Origin: Chitinophagales bacterium
Lineage (GTDB): Bacteria > Bacteroidota > Bacteroidia > Chitinophagales > JABDMM01
Direction of reading: 5' to 3'
Assembly (NCBI GenBank): GCA_013001465.1
Contig: JABDMM010000054.1
Coordinates: forward strand, 1 to 39,369
DNA: 39,369 nucleotides
Shown: piece by piece, positions 15,937 to 23,700 of the stretch
Layout of the letters: each line of letters begins with the position of its first letter
How positions within the stretch are numbered: position 1 is the stretch's first letter
Made by a program: the position numbers and the translations under genes
Notes under the pieces: model-generated
Seen by the model: the letters and a program-made list of their open reading frames with translations, nothing else
What the model was told of the DNA's origin: nothing
The model's database searches: none

Positions 15937-17154
15937 ATGATGAAAAAAATACTCACCGCAATACTTTCTATCGTCGGTGGATGGAAAAAATTGATTCGGA
16001 AACTGAAAGGTAAGTCGGAGGATGATGTTTATGCTGAGAGGATCGTCTCCGGTAGATCATGGGAGGAGTTCTGCGACACGATCAAGGCTGCCGGGAACTC
16101 ACTGTATATAGGGAATACGCCCAAGGATCCTTTTAATCAGGCTGAAGGCGTTCGATATCTCAGCCGTTTAACACGTGTTGCGCTGAATGCTTTCGTCGAA
16201 AATAACGATCCCAAATTTCCTTCCTTCCAACGCATGGTAAATGAAACGGTCAAGATGGGTGCGGATAATCCGGATAACTATTATCTCAATGCCCAGATAA
16301 GCGGTGATTATGAATATCGAATAAGCGGTAAAAGAAACGATATCCACTTCCTGGGTTTCTTTACTAAAAACGGGAATTATGGTACGACCGGCGGATTGGC
16401 ACCATGTGGTGTGCTCGATTCAAATAATATGACGCTCAATGAAGACGGTACTTTTGAGGTAATATTAAGCAAGGAGAAGAGAGGCCAGAACTGGTTGAAA
16501 ATCGAAGACGGCACATCTCTGCTTATGGTTAGGCAGACTTTTCTCGATAAAATGAAAGAAACTCCTGCTGAGTTAGAGATCGAGAGGATCGGGTCAGAGC
16601 CGTATCCTGAGAATGTTAGTCCGAAGAGTATAGATGAAGGACTGAACACCGCAGGAATGTTTGTCGCAGGGGCAACAGCACTATTCAGCAAATGGGCAAA
16701 CGACTTTCAGAAACACAGTAATCGCTTAGTGATGTTCGATCCTGAAGTATCCAATGCAGCAGGCGGAGAGGAGAACATCATCTATTACCACAGTCATTGG
16801 AAACTCGCCGATGATGAGGTTTTATATATCGAAACTGAGATCCCGGAATGTCAGAGCTGGAATTTTCAGGTAAACAACTACTGGATGGAATCCCTCGATT
16901 ATCGCTATCACGATGTTTGTATAAATAAGGCAAGTGCTAATGTTGATCCCGATGGGAAAGTGAGAGTGATCGTGGCTCACAAGAATGCTGGCTGGCAGAA
17001 CTGTCTTGTCACAGCCGGACACAACGAAGGGACAATGTGCTGGAGATGGAACCGACCTGCCGGTGATGTCATGAATGAAATTTCGGCAAAGGTGTTAAAA
17101 GCAGCTGAAGTAGATGATCTGTTATCTTCAGTTAAACACAAGGTATCTGTATGA
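15937..17154 (+). CDS. DUF1214 domain protein
   Basis: About 405 residues from the ATG at 15937 (a second ATG follows at 15940; an upstream TTG at 15919 is less likely because it falls in the 24-bp gap to the divergent gene). The C-terminal third has the DUF1214 pattern: LADDEVLYIETEIPECQSWN, NNYWMESLDYR and CWRWNRPAGD. There is no signal peptide; the basic amphipathic start could sit on the membrane. DUF1214/DUF1254 proteins have no agreed biochemistry. The gene overlaps the sulfotransferase start by an ATGA. I think the same gene company occurs in mycobacterial lipid or sterol clusters, but I could not verify that. Confidence 0.75.
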   Translation: MMKKILTAILSIVGGWKKLIRKLKGKSEDDVYAERIVSGRSWEEFCDTIKAAGNSLYIGNTPKDPFNQAEGVRYLSRLTRVALNAFVENNDPKFPSFQRMVNETVKMGADNPDNYYLNAQISGDYEYRISGKRNDIHFLGFFTKNGNYGTTGGLAPCGVLDSNNMTLNEDGTFEVILSKEKRGQNWLKIEDGTSLLMVRQTFLDKMKETPAELEIERIGSEPYPENVSPKSIDEGLNTAGMFVAGATALFSKWANDFQKHSNRLVMFDPEVSNAAGGEENIIYYHSHWKLADDEVLYIETEIPECQSWNFQVNNYWMESLDYRYHDVCINKASANVDPDGKVRVIVAHKNAGWQNCLVTAGHNEGTMCWRWNRPAGDVMNEISAKVLKAAEVDDLLSSVKHKVSV

Positions 17155-18383
17155 GTGCAGTAGTCGCATCGGTTAAGAATGCATCTGCACGACCGTTTCC
17201 GATTCGTGTCTACAACTTAACTTTAGGGATACTTCAGCCTGGGAAAAAGATCCATCTTGATGATATGCTGAAGAAAGCCAGAAGCAAAAGTGGCTTGAAA
17301 GATTTTGGAAGCGAAGTATTTATAGAACCACTGGAAAAGCTGTTATGGTCTGTTAATAATGAAGCGGAGCTGAATCCATTTGGCATCATGGTGACGAAGA
17401 TCCGGATCGTAAATATTCTTGATAATTTGCTTCGGGCTGAATATTACTTTAAGAAGCATCCGGAAATTCTGGAAGCTGAATTGGATCCGATCACGGTGAT
17501 CACCGGATTACAACGAACAGGGACAACTTACCTACACCGTTCACTTTCATCCTTGCCCGGAAGCAGAGCTGTGCGATCCTGGGAAGCACTGAATCCTGCA
17601 CCATATGCAAATAAGAAAAACGAAAAGGAGTTTAGACTGAAGCTGGCGAAGCAAAGTGAAAAAGGCCTGAAATATATATCGAAGGAATTCTTCGCAATTC
17701 ATCCGGTAGAACACAATGCCCCTGAAGAAGAAGTGTTGCTGTTGGATACGTCATTTATCAGTACCGTAGCAGAAGCGATCATGCATGTACCGACATTTTC
17801 AAAGTGGATAGAGAAAACAGATCATGGACCGGCATATAAGCAGTTGCGACGGATGCTGCAGCTGCTGCAATGGCAAAACCGAAAGAAGAGATGGGTCTTG
17901 AAAACACCACACCATATGGAGTTTTTATCCTTTCTTTTTAAAGAGTTCCCTGAAGTGAAAGTGATCCAGACACATCGTGTCCCCGAGGAGACAGTCGCTT
18001 CTTTTTTAAGCATGGTTTACTACGGACGAAGAATGTTTAGCGATAGAGTTTCTTTGGAATCTGTTCGTGATCATTGGTTTAAGAAAATGCAAAGAATGGT
18101 TGAACAGGCGATGCGTTTTAGAGAAGACGGGCAGCATGATGCTGCTTTTTTGGATGTTTATTATCGTGATATCGTAGGAGATCATGAAGTAGTATTGAAG
18201 AAAGTGATCCAACATGGAGCGTGGGATGTGGCGGAAGGCGAGACCATAACGGAAAGGCAGAAGAAGAATAAATATGGTGCGCATAGTTATGGATTAGGGG
18301 ATTTTGGATTAACCAGGGAGGAAGTGCGTAAAGGGTTTTCAGGTTATTATGAAAGATATTTCTCTGAATTAGGAGATATCTAA
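17151..18383 (+). CDS. Sulfotransferase-family protein (Sulfotransfer_3 type)
   Basis: 410 residues. An N-terminal helical region of about 110 residues (KKARSKSGLKDFG, LLWSVNNEAELNPFG) precedes the P-loop-like PAPS-binding site TGLQRTGTTYLHR (118-130). Later elements are HNAPEEEVLL, the KTPHHMEFL motif near 250, and the 3'-phosphate-binding region QTHRVPEETVASFLSM. This N-terminal form is the one I know from actinobacterial and gammaproteobacterial proteins annotated as sulfotransferases; true activity is rarely shown. The stop is followed by a run of palindromic C/G-rich repeats (18396-18450) and then an SDR gene. The likely acceptor is a hydroxylated lipid or sterol-like compound (inference). 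Confidence 0.82.
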   Translation: MSAVVASVKNASARPFPIRVYNLTLGILQPGKKIHLDDMLKKARSKSGLKDFGSEVFIEPLEKLLWSVNNEAELNPFGIMVTKIRIVNILDNLLRAEYYFKKHPEILEAELDPITVITGLQRTGTTYLHRSLSSLPGSRAVRSWEALNPAPYANKKNEKEFRLKLAKQSEKGLKYISKEFFAIHPVEHNAPEEEVLLLDTSFISTVAEAIMHVPTFSKWIEKTDHGPAYKQLRRMLQLLQWQNRKKRWVLKTPHHMEFLSFLFKEFPEVKVIQTHRVPEETVASFLSMVYYGRRMFSDRVSLESVRDHWFKKMQRMVEQAMRFREDGQHDAAFLDVYYRDIVGDHEVVLKKVIQHGAWDVAEGETITERQKKNKYGAHSYGLGDFGLTREEVRKGFSGYYERYFSELGDI

Positions 18384-18395
18384 TTCCTCCCCCTG

Positions 18396-18411
18396 CCCCC
18401 TCTAGAGGGGG
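18396..18411. repeat. Perfect 16-bp palindrome
   Basis: CCCCCTCTAGAGGGGG lies 13 nt after the sulfotransferase stop and heads a C/G-rich stretch reaching 18450. It can form a strong hairpin, but no U-tract follows. Confidence 0.7.
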
Positions 18412-18421
18412 ATAAGTGGTG

Positions 18422-18450
18422 TCCCCCACTGGCGGGGGATTAAGGGGGTG
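18422..18450 (+). repeat. Palindromic intergenic repeat, copy 1
   Basis: 29 bp that match 18811-18839 in inverted orientation with one mismatch. The core CCCCCACTGGCGGGGG is itself nearly self-complementary. It sits between the sulfotransferase stop and the SDR start and creates a spurious in-frame GTG at 18448. Confidence 0.85.
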
Positions 18451-18480
18451 GACAAAACTTTAGTTAATTTCGAAGCAACA

Positions 18481-19527
18481 ATGAGTAAAGGAAAATATAA
18501 CAACCCATTCTCGGCGACATTCAACGGAATAGCACAGATATTCCAGAAGCAGGAACGAATTGGGAAACTGAGCGAAAGTGACAGATTAGAGGGAAAAACC
18601 TGTATGGTTACCGGAGCGAACAGCGGATTGGGATATGCGATCGCTGTGCAAATGGCAGAACGCGGGGCTCATGTGATCATGGCATGTCGAAGCGGAATCC
18701 CGGAAGCAGGAGAAAGAGTAAAAATGGAAAGCGGATCTGATAAGGTGGAGATGATGAAAGTTGATCTGTCTAGTTTTGAGACAATAGATAGATTGGTGGA
18801 AGGCTTGGTTCACCCCCTTAATCCCCCGCCAGCGGGGGAGACCGGTGCACCGGAGATAGACATTTTGGTTTGCAATGCCGCCATTGTTCCGAAACAATCC
18901 AGAAAAACTGTAAATGGATTTGATGAGATGTTTCAGGTGAACTACTTGTCTAAGTTTTATCTTGTTAATAAGCTTCTTCAAGCCGGAGTGATCAGAAATT
19001 CTGAGTTTGCGGGTAATTATGATCAGAATAAAGGTCCGTCGAGGATCATTTTTGTTTCTTCGGAATCGCATCGTTCGGGTCAGGATATCGATTTTGATAG
19101 ATTAGGTGTGTATGAGGAATACACGATCGGTAAGACCATTTCGCTTTATGGATATTTTAAATTACTGATGACCACTTTCGCCAATGAACTTTCCCGTCGG
19201 CTGAATAAGAATGATAAAATTGAAGTTGCTGTACATGCGCTATGTCCGGGTCCGGTGAATAGCAATATTGCCAAAGAAGCCCCCGGGATTTTTAAACCAT
19301 TGATCGGACTCATCTTTAAGATCTTTTTCCGTGACCCCAAAACTGCTGCTGAACCTGTGATGTACTTTGCATGTTCGGAAGAAATGGGAGAAAATACAAC
19401 CCGATATCTTCATTTGATGGCTGAGAAGGAAATGGATGAAAGATCGAAGGATCCAGCAAGCGGAAAAAAGCTCTGGGAAAAGTCGGAAGCGCTTGTTGGC
19501 AGCAGAGAAAAAGCTGTTACTGTTTAG
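18481..19527 (+). CDS. SDR-family dehydrogenase (retinol-dehydrogenase-like) with an in-frame repeat insertion
   Basis: 348 residues from the ATG at 18481; the frame is open to a GTG at 18448, but that codon belongs to the upstream repeat. Cofactor motif TGANSGLG (44-51), Arg70 in ACRS (favouring NADP(H)), CNAA (131-134), VNYLS, the Ser of FVSSES and the YGYFK catalytic pair are present. The group resembles retinol/WW-domain-type dehydrogenases. Residues 111-123 (HPLNPPPAGETGA), between the alpha-D region and CNAA, come from a copy of the intergenic repeat read in frame. The usual distance is shorter, so this is an added loop near the cofactor. It is the third gene of the DUF1214-sulfotransferase-SDR set. 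Confidence 0.85.
   Translation: MSKGKYNNPFSATFNGIAQIFQKQERIGKLSESDRLEGKTCMVTGANSGLGYAIAVQMAERGAHVIMACRSGIPEAGERVKMESGSDKVEMMKVDLSSFETIDRLVEGLVHPLNPPPAGETGAPEIDILVCNAAIVPKQSRKTVNGFDEMFQVNYLSKFYLVNKLLQAGVIRNSEFAGNYDQNKGPSRIIFVSSESHRSGQDIDFDRLGVYEEYTIGKTISLYGYFKLLMTTFANELSRRLNKNDKIEVAVHALCPGPVNSNIAKEAPGIFKPLIGLIFKIFFRDPKTAAEPVMYFACSEEMGENTTRYLHLMAEKEMDERSKDPASGKKLWEKSEALVGSREKAVTV
18811..18839 (-). repeat. Palindromic repeat, copy 2, inside the SDR coding region
   Basis: The inverted copy of 18422-18450, 28 of 29 positions identical. It is translated as part of the SDR without breaking the frame (HPLNPPPAGE). Confidence 0.85.
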
Positions 19528-19600
19528 CTAAAATCCGGGAACTAATCGTTATGTTTATACGTAATATTAATGCGTGAATATTTCAAATATAAAAACGTAA

Positions 19601-20389
19601 ATGACACATTCTTTTCGGTCCATAGTGATCGTTTTATTATTGAGTTTATTGGTTAGTCCGGTTGATTCTATTTCATCAATGGGCAGTGGGATTTCTTTAG
19701 CGGAAGTTAATGAGCTTATCACGGAGCAAGCTGAAGTTTCTGATTCACAAAGGTTTGAACAATATATCGAGCTTTTGTATTCCGACTTTGACTTGGTGGA
19801 TACCGACTTAGAGTTGTCAGTTTTTCGCTATGCTATGGTAGGGTATTACAATCTGAAGCGAAGTAAAGCTTTGCGTGATCTCTCTACTATAACTATTATC
19901 GATTATGAAAAATCGGCCAATATTCCCAGGCTTTATGTTTTAGACCTCAGCAAGAAAGAGATTCTTTATCATACTCTGGTTTCTCATGGACGAAACTCAG
20001 GCAATGAATATGCGAAGAAGTTTTCTAACGTACCGCAATCGTATGCGACCTCTCTTGGATTCTATGTGACTAAGCACACTTATTCAGGTAAACATGGTTA
20101 CTCACTTAGGCTGGAAGGTTGGGATAAGGGTTTTAATTGCAAAGCTGAAAAAAGGGCGATCGTGATGCATGCTGCAAATTATGTATCGAAGGACTTTGCA
20201 AAAAAACACGGTCGGATCGGAAGAAGTTTAGGATGTCCAGCTTTACCGGTTGCCGTTACAAAACCACTGATCAATCAGATCAAAAACAGGTCATGCTTAT
20301 TCTCTTACTATCCTGATGGAAATTATCTTTCGAAGAGCAAGCATTTAAATTTCTCTTCAGCGTTGGCAGAGTTTATCGTGGCTTCCTGA
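19601..20389 (+). CDS. L,D-transpeptidase catalytic-domain family protein (YkuD_2 type)
   Basis: 262 residues, with a signal peptide or anchor at about 6-24. A helical stretch precedes the catalytic domain from about 95 (IIDYEKSANIPRLYVLDLSK). IVMHAANYVS contains His190 and GRSLGCPALPV contains Cys212, the expected His and Cys of the YkuD_2 form (SxGCPAL). Members are murein L,D-transpeptidase-like periplasmic proteins, acting in 3-3 cross-linking or lipoprotein attachment; the Bacteroidota versions are little studied. It is a single gene with a 73-nt gap upstream and a hairpin downstream (20406-20452). Confidence 0.85.
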   Translation: MTHSFRSIVIVLLLSLLVSPVDSISSMGSGISLAEVNELITEQAEVSDSQRFEQYIELLYSDFDLVDTDLELSVFRYAMVGYYNLKRSKALRDLSTITIIDYEKSANIPRLYVLDLSKKEILYHTLVSHGRNSGNEYAKKFSNVPQSYATSLGFYVTKHTYSGKHGYSLRLEGWDKGFNCKAEKRAIVMHAANYVSKDFAKKHGRIGRSLGCPALPVAVTKPLINQIKNRSCLFSYYPDGNYLSKSKHLNFSSALAEFIVAS

Positions 20390-20405
20390 TCAGAAATTGA
20401 AAACA

Positions 20406-20452
20406 GGTCCGGCGGCAAGGTAGGAATCATGGAAGCTGTCGCCAACCGGACC
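20406..20452. other. Long hairpin between convergent genes
   Basis: GGTCCGG (20406-20412) pairs with CCGGACC (20446-20452); CGGC (20413-20416) can extend the stem with GTCG (20438-20441) across a 4-nt bulge. It lies between the transpeptidase stop and the convergent gene at 20467. No T-run follows on either strand, so it is not a standard terminator. It may be a structured 3' end. Confidence 0.4.
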
Positions 20453-20466
20453 AAATCTCCAAATTT

Positions 20467-20823
20467 TTACATAGCGGCTTTTGGTTGTAAAGTTTTCTCG
20501 ATCTCATCGTTGAGAGCGATTAAGTATTTATGATCAGAACCGTAATGTCTGTGATCTTTTCTCAGGGATTGTAATGCTTCGAAGCAGTGGATCTTGGCGA
20601 TCTCGTTCTTAGAAAAATCCATGAACATCATCGCAAGGAATGAGTGAATATACACTCTCTCATATGCTCCGCTTTGCTTGGCATACATCAATGCTTCAGT
20701 TGCCGACTCTACTGATTGTAAGTCTTTTCCCTGGTTTGCTTCTTTTATCGCCCGTTGAAAAAGTACTTTTGCCTTTTCGTTATAGGAGCTCTTCTGTTCT
20801 TTTTTTCTGTGTACTACTTTCAT
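20467..20823 (-). CDS. Small helical (TPR-like) protein of unknown function
   Basis: About 118 residues from the ATG at 20823 (an ATG at 20832 would add three). Sequence such as AKVLFQRAIKEANQGKDLQS, VESATEALMYAKQSG and AKIHCFEALQSL suggests two to three helical-hairpin repeats of the TPR kind. It has a basic N-terminus (KVVHRKKEQK), no signal peptide and no membrane segment. It is upstream of, and in the same orientation as, nothing nearby; the WYL regulator start lies beyond its promoter region. A binding role is possible, but there is no evidence for a partner. Confidence 0.65.
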   Translation of the reverse strand: MKVVHRKKEQKSSYNEKAKVLFQRAIKEANQGKDLQSVESATEALMYAKQSGAYERVYIHSFLAMMFMDFSKNEIAKIHCFEALQSLRKDHRHYGSDHKYLIALNDEIEKTLQPKAAM

Positions 20824-20910
20824 GATTAACATTATTTGATAGCAAACATAAAGCAGTAAAACGCATTGTATATGCGGTTAGCTTTTTTTTGAAAAAAAGT
20901 TTAAAGTTTT

Positions 20911-21915
20911 TTACTTGTAGCGTTTGAGTGCATTACCCAGAGCTTTGTTTATTTCGTCTCTCAGTTCCTCAGGTTTGAGGACTTCTACTTTCGGGCCATA
21001 GCTCATTATAGTCTGGATGAGTTCTATAGAAATGCCAACCTTGTATTCGACTACAAACTCATCATCATTGTCTTTAAGAATAATTTGAGATCGATGTAAT
21101 GGTTGAGTTTTGATATAGTTGCCTTGCTGTGGGTCAAACTTCAGGATCACGGCTTTGGGTTTGCCTTTAAAAACCGTGATACCGAAAGAATGCTTAAAAT
21201 ATTCGTCGGTATTAAAATCGCTCTTGTATTCGTATGTAAGATCTCTTGCCTCGATCGAGGAAATCCGGTCAAGTCCGAAAGTTCTGATCTGCTTTCGTTC
21301 ATTCTCCATACCGATGAGATACCATCGGTTTTTATATTCTTTTAATAAATAGGGATGGACCATATATCGTTTCACATTTTCGCTTCCGAAGCGCTGATAA
21401 CTGAATTCAATCACTTTTCGGTTTTGGATCAGATCCAACAACTCGCTAAGAAACTCGCTTCCCTGAAAAAAGGGTACTTCTTCAAACTGAATGATATCAT
21501 CTTGTTCTTCATCCAGAGATGACGAAAGATTAATGGCGGCAAAGATCTTATCGACAGCATGACTGAAATTGGTAAGCAATGGATTGCCTTTAATACTTTG
21601 TAGCATGAAGGCTGCGAATTCCATCGAGTTGATATCCTGTTCATTTATAGGAATGGAAGCGATCGTAAAATTGGGATCTGTGTAATAGTATCCCATGTGA
21701 CTTCTAGAATATTTCACAGGTGCCTTATAACCGAGCAATTCATCCTCACGCATGGCTTTGATATCCTTCTGGATCGTCGATTCAGAAAACGTCTTTCCCA
21801 GTTTCCCTTCACATGCATCGATAAGATCCTCCATTGCCGGATAGGGATGGTATTTATTCCGGATACACTCGTCAATTATTTTATATCGCAGGTATGCTTC
21901 TTTGTTGATTGGCAT
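20911..21915 (-). CDS. WYL-domain transcriptional regulator (HTH-WYL)
   Basis: 334 residues. The N-terminal winged helix (about 5-70, with FSESTIQKDIKAMRED as recognition region) is DeoR/YafY-like. The WYL domain (about 165-235) carries KVIEFSYQRFGSENVKRYMV, LKEYKNRWYLIGM and RTFGLDRISSIEA. The C-terminal extension (WCX-like, about 250-334) has FKGKPKAVILKFDPQQ and IQTIMSYGPKVEVLKPEELR. Such proteins bind DNA and often sense nucleotides or ssDNA; they frequently control defence or DNA-repair genes. No such genes are adjacent; the nearest targets would be its own promoter and the exported protein gene starting at 21966 on the other strand. Confidence 0.85.
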   Translation of the reverse strand: MPINKEAYLRYKIIDECIRNKYHPYPAMEDLIDACEGKLGKTFSESTIQKDIKAMREDELLGYKAPVKYSRSHMGYYYTDPNFTIASIPINEQDINSMEFAAFMLQSIKGNPLLTNFSHAVDKIFAAINLSSSLDEEQDDIIQFEEVPFFQGSEFLSELLDLIQNRKVIEFSYQRFGSENVKRYMVHPYLLKEYKNRWYLIGMENERKQIRTFGLDRISSIEARDLTYEYKSDFNTDEYFKHSFGITVFKGKPKAVILKFDPQQGNYIKTQPLHRSQIILKDNDDEFVVEYKVGISIELIQTIMSYGPKVEVLKPEELRDEINKALGNALKRYK

Positions 21916-21949
21916 CGTAATTGTAATAAAGTCGTGGAAAATTAATCAC

Positions 21950-21957
21950 TATCTTTA
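21950..21957 (+). promoter_or_regulatory. Possible -7 box upstream of 21966
   Basis: TATCTTTA matches seven of eight bases of the Bacteroidota -7 consensus TAnnTTTG. The 8-nt distance to the start codon is short, so it is uncertain. Confidence 0.2.
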
Positions 21958-21965
21958 ATATTCAA

Positions 21966-22676
21966 ATGGGCATCCGCTTAATTATTATAATTTCTTGTGT
22001 TTTAAGTATTCTGACGGCGACAGGTCAGGACTATCGCTATAAATCAACTTCACTTCAGATAGGAGAGGATAAACTTGAAGTATATTATGGTGCTGATAAG
22101 ATCTATATGACTGTTGATCAGATGCAGCAGTTCGACGAGGATAATAACTTTCAAAAGCTAGCTGTGATGGCTTATTATAATGGTAAGCCCTTCAACAGAA
22201 ATAAGATCACAAAGGTAAATGGAAAGGTAAAGAAGATCAGATATTTTTCTTCTGATACCACGATCCTTAAGTTTAAAAAAGCAACATCTTTTTTAAATCA
22301 GGGATTTTTCAATGTTAAAACTGTGGGTTCGGTGGATATTATAGCAGTTTTCGATAATAAGGATTCGATCATAATTCCGCTTACAGTGCAGGCTTTAGAT
22401 ATTGAAGCGATCTTTGATGAGGCTGCGATAATAGATTTTATTGGCGAGCCAACGAAAAAAAATATTCAGCGTGTTCCATATAACACAATAGAAGTTATAG
22501 ATGGCATCGTTTATAACACTGAAGACCTTATTAAAGGTATGGTTGTGAAACATTGGCTTTATGATGATTACCCTGGCGCGGTTTTGATCATTGATCCGAT
22601 CGAGAGTCAAAATCATGTTTTAGTGGTTCAGCCAGCATGGTTGAACGTCGCGAACAGGCTGTTCGATAACCTTTGA
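21966..22676 (+). CDS. Exported protein of unknown function
   Basis: 236 residues. A signal peptide (about 1-20, IIIISCVLSILTATGQD) is followed by a mostly beta-strand mature part. I do not recognise a family. There is no lipobox and no beta-barrel pattern, so it is probably periplasmic or secreted. The gene is 59 nt from the outer-membrane protein at 22736 in the same direction, so co-expression is possible. It diverges from the WYL regulator across a 50-bp gap. Confidence 0.6.
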   Translation: MGIRLIIIISCVLSILTATGQDYRYKSTSLQIGEDKLEVYYGADKIYMTVDQMQQFDEDNNFQKLAVMAYYNGKPFNRNKITKVNGKVKKIRYFSSDTTILKFKKATSFLNQGFFNVKTVGSVDIIAVFDNKDSIIIPLTVQALDIEAIFDEAAIIDFIGEPTKKNIQRVPYNTIEVIDGIVYNTEDLIKGMVVKHWLYDDYPGAVLIIDPIESQNHVLVVQPAWLNVANRLFDNL

Positions 22677-22735
22677 CTCGTGGAGTGTGTTTTGATATGA
22701 TAAAACATTAGTTTAGCGTCCGATAAAAATTCAAT

Positions 22736-23434
22736 ATGAAAGCAATTCTTTTTTCATTCGCAGTTTTGATCTCTTCAATGGCATTTGCACAGGAAGAAGA
22801 GGTTACAGAATTTACTCCGGCAACAAAGAAGGTAACAGCATCAAATCAGGACAGGATCGTGCTTGACTTCACTTTCGACAACTGGAAGAACGACATAGAT
22901 CAGTTAAAAACCAAATGGTATTCGAGGGGGTTCGGATTTGCTTTCATGTATGATGTGCGACTGAAGGAGTCAAAGTTTAGTGTTGCTCCTGGAATTGGTT
23001 TTACGTCGAATAGTGTCTTCTTCGATGCGTTATTGGTCGATACCGGTAAAGCCGCATTTGATTATGCAGCTTATGAGACTCGCAATATCAAGAAAAGTAA
23101 GTTCAATACGGTATTTCTGGAAATTCCACTCGAATTGCGATTTCGAGCGAATCCAGATAATCCTGCGAAGAGCTTTAAGTTCGCGATCGGCTTTAAAGCA
23201 GGATTAAGAATTGACGCGAAGACAAAGATCAAGGAAGAGATAGGCACTCAAACTAAAGTTTTCAAAGACAAAAGATGGGAAGATGCTGAGACGTTCCGTG
23301 CAGGTCCTACTGTGCGAATGGGTTACGGTCCGTTTAATGTGATCGGATTCTATTCTATAACCAATGTTTTCAAAAAGGGTGAGGGTCCGGAAGTAACTCC
23401 TTGGTCTATTGGTATTTCGCTAAACGGACTTTAG
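22736..23434 (+). CDS. Outer-membrane beta-barrel protein (PorT/OmpW-like)
   Basis: 232 residues. A signal peptide (about 1-18, ending AFAQ) is followed by an acidic stretch and then a small barrel: GFGFAFMYDVRL, SVAPGIGFTSNS, TVFLEIPLELRFR, KFAIGFKAGLRI, RAGPTVRMGYGP, FNVIGFYSITNVF and a C-terminal SIGISLNGL. This matches the outer-membrane beta-barrel proteins common in Bacteroidota (PF13568-like). The role is unknown. The stop codon (23432-23434) directly touches the left octamer array, which fills the gap to the convergent enoyl-CoA hydratase gene. Confidence 0.78.
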   Translation: MKAILFSFAVLISSMAFAQEEEVTEFTPATKKVTASNQDRIVLDFTFDNWKNDIDQLKTKWYSRGFGFAFMYDVRLKESKFSVAPGIGFTSNSVFFDALLVDTGKAAFDYAAYETRNIKKSKFNTVFLEIPLELRFRANPDNPAKSFKFAIGFKAGLRIDAKTKIKEEIGTQTKVFKDKRWEDAETFRAGPTVRMGYGPFNVIGFYSITNVFKKGEGPEVTPWSIGISLNGL

Positions 23435-23507
23435 TTCATGTGCTCATGAGTTCATGTGCTCATATGCTCGTGTGCTCATTTGCTCGTGAGTTCATGTGCT
23501 CGTTGGA
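23435..23507. repeat. Left inverted octamer array
   Basis: Consecutive 8-bp units such as ATGTGCTC, ATGAGTTC, ATGTGCTC, ATATGCTC, GTGTGCTC, ATTTGCTC and GTGAGTTC. The array begins at the base after the stop codon of the barrel gene. It is the reverse complement, in style and largely in sequence, of the array at 23633-23700. Confidence 0.85.
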
Positions 23508-23546
23508 ACATATAGAAACGACTGCTTCTTTCAGTAATAAAACAAA

Positions 23547-23559
23547 GCGGTGAAGCCGC
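23547..23559. repeat. GCGG-TGAAG-CCGC hairpin in the centre of the octamer element
   Basis: A 4-bp stem (one more T-G pair possible) in the 125-bp centre between the two octamer arms. Read on the minus strand the core is GGCTTCACC, close to the cores at 6013-6027 and 35859-35869 (GGCTTCGCC). Confidence 0.55.
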
Positions 23560-23632
23560 ACCATTTTCTGCACCTATCCAAATTTTCAAATTGAGTTAGC
23601 TCAAGACTGAATTTATCTCCGAACACTATAGA

Positions 23633-23700
23633 TGAACACATGAGTAAATGAGCACATGAGCATATGAGCACATGAACTTATGAGCAAATGAGCAAACGAA
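23633..23700. repeat. Right inverted octamer array
   Basis: GAACACAT, GAGTAAAT, GAGCACAT, GAGCATAT, GAGCACAT, GAACTTAT, GAGCAAAT and GAGCAAAC, period 8. It ends at the base before the stop codon of the enoyl-CoA hydratase gene (23701-23703). Paired with 23435-23507 it would give an imperfect stem of almost 70 bp. Confidence 0.85.

Noticed and set aside
18448-18480. GTG start of the SDR at 18448
   Set aside because: The codon is the end of the intergenic repeat; the ATG at 18481 gives a normal start.
23435-23700. CRISPR-like array
   Set aside because: The repeats are 8 bp, contiguous and without unique spacers; no cas genes are present.
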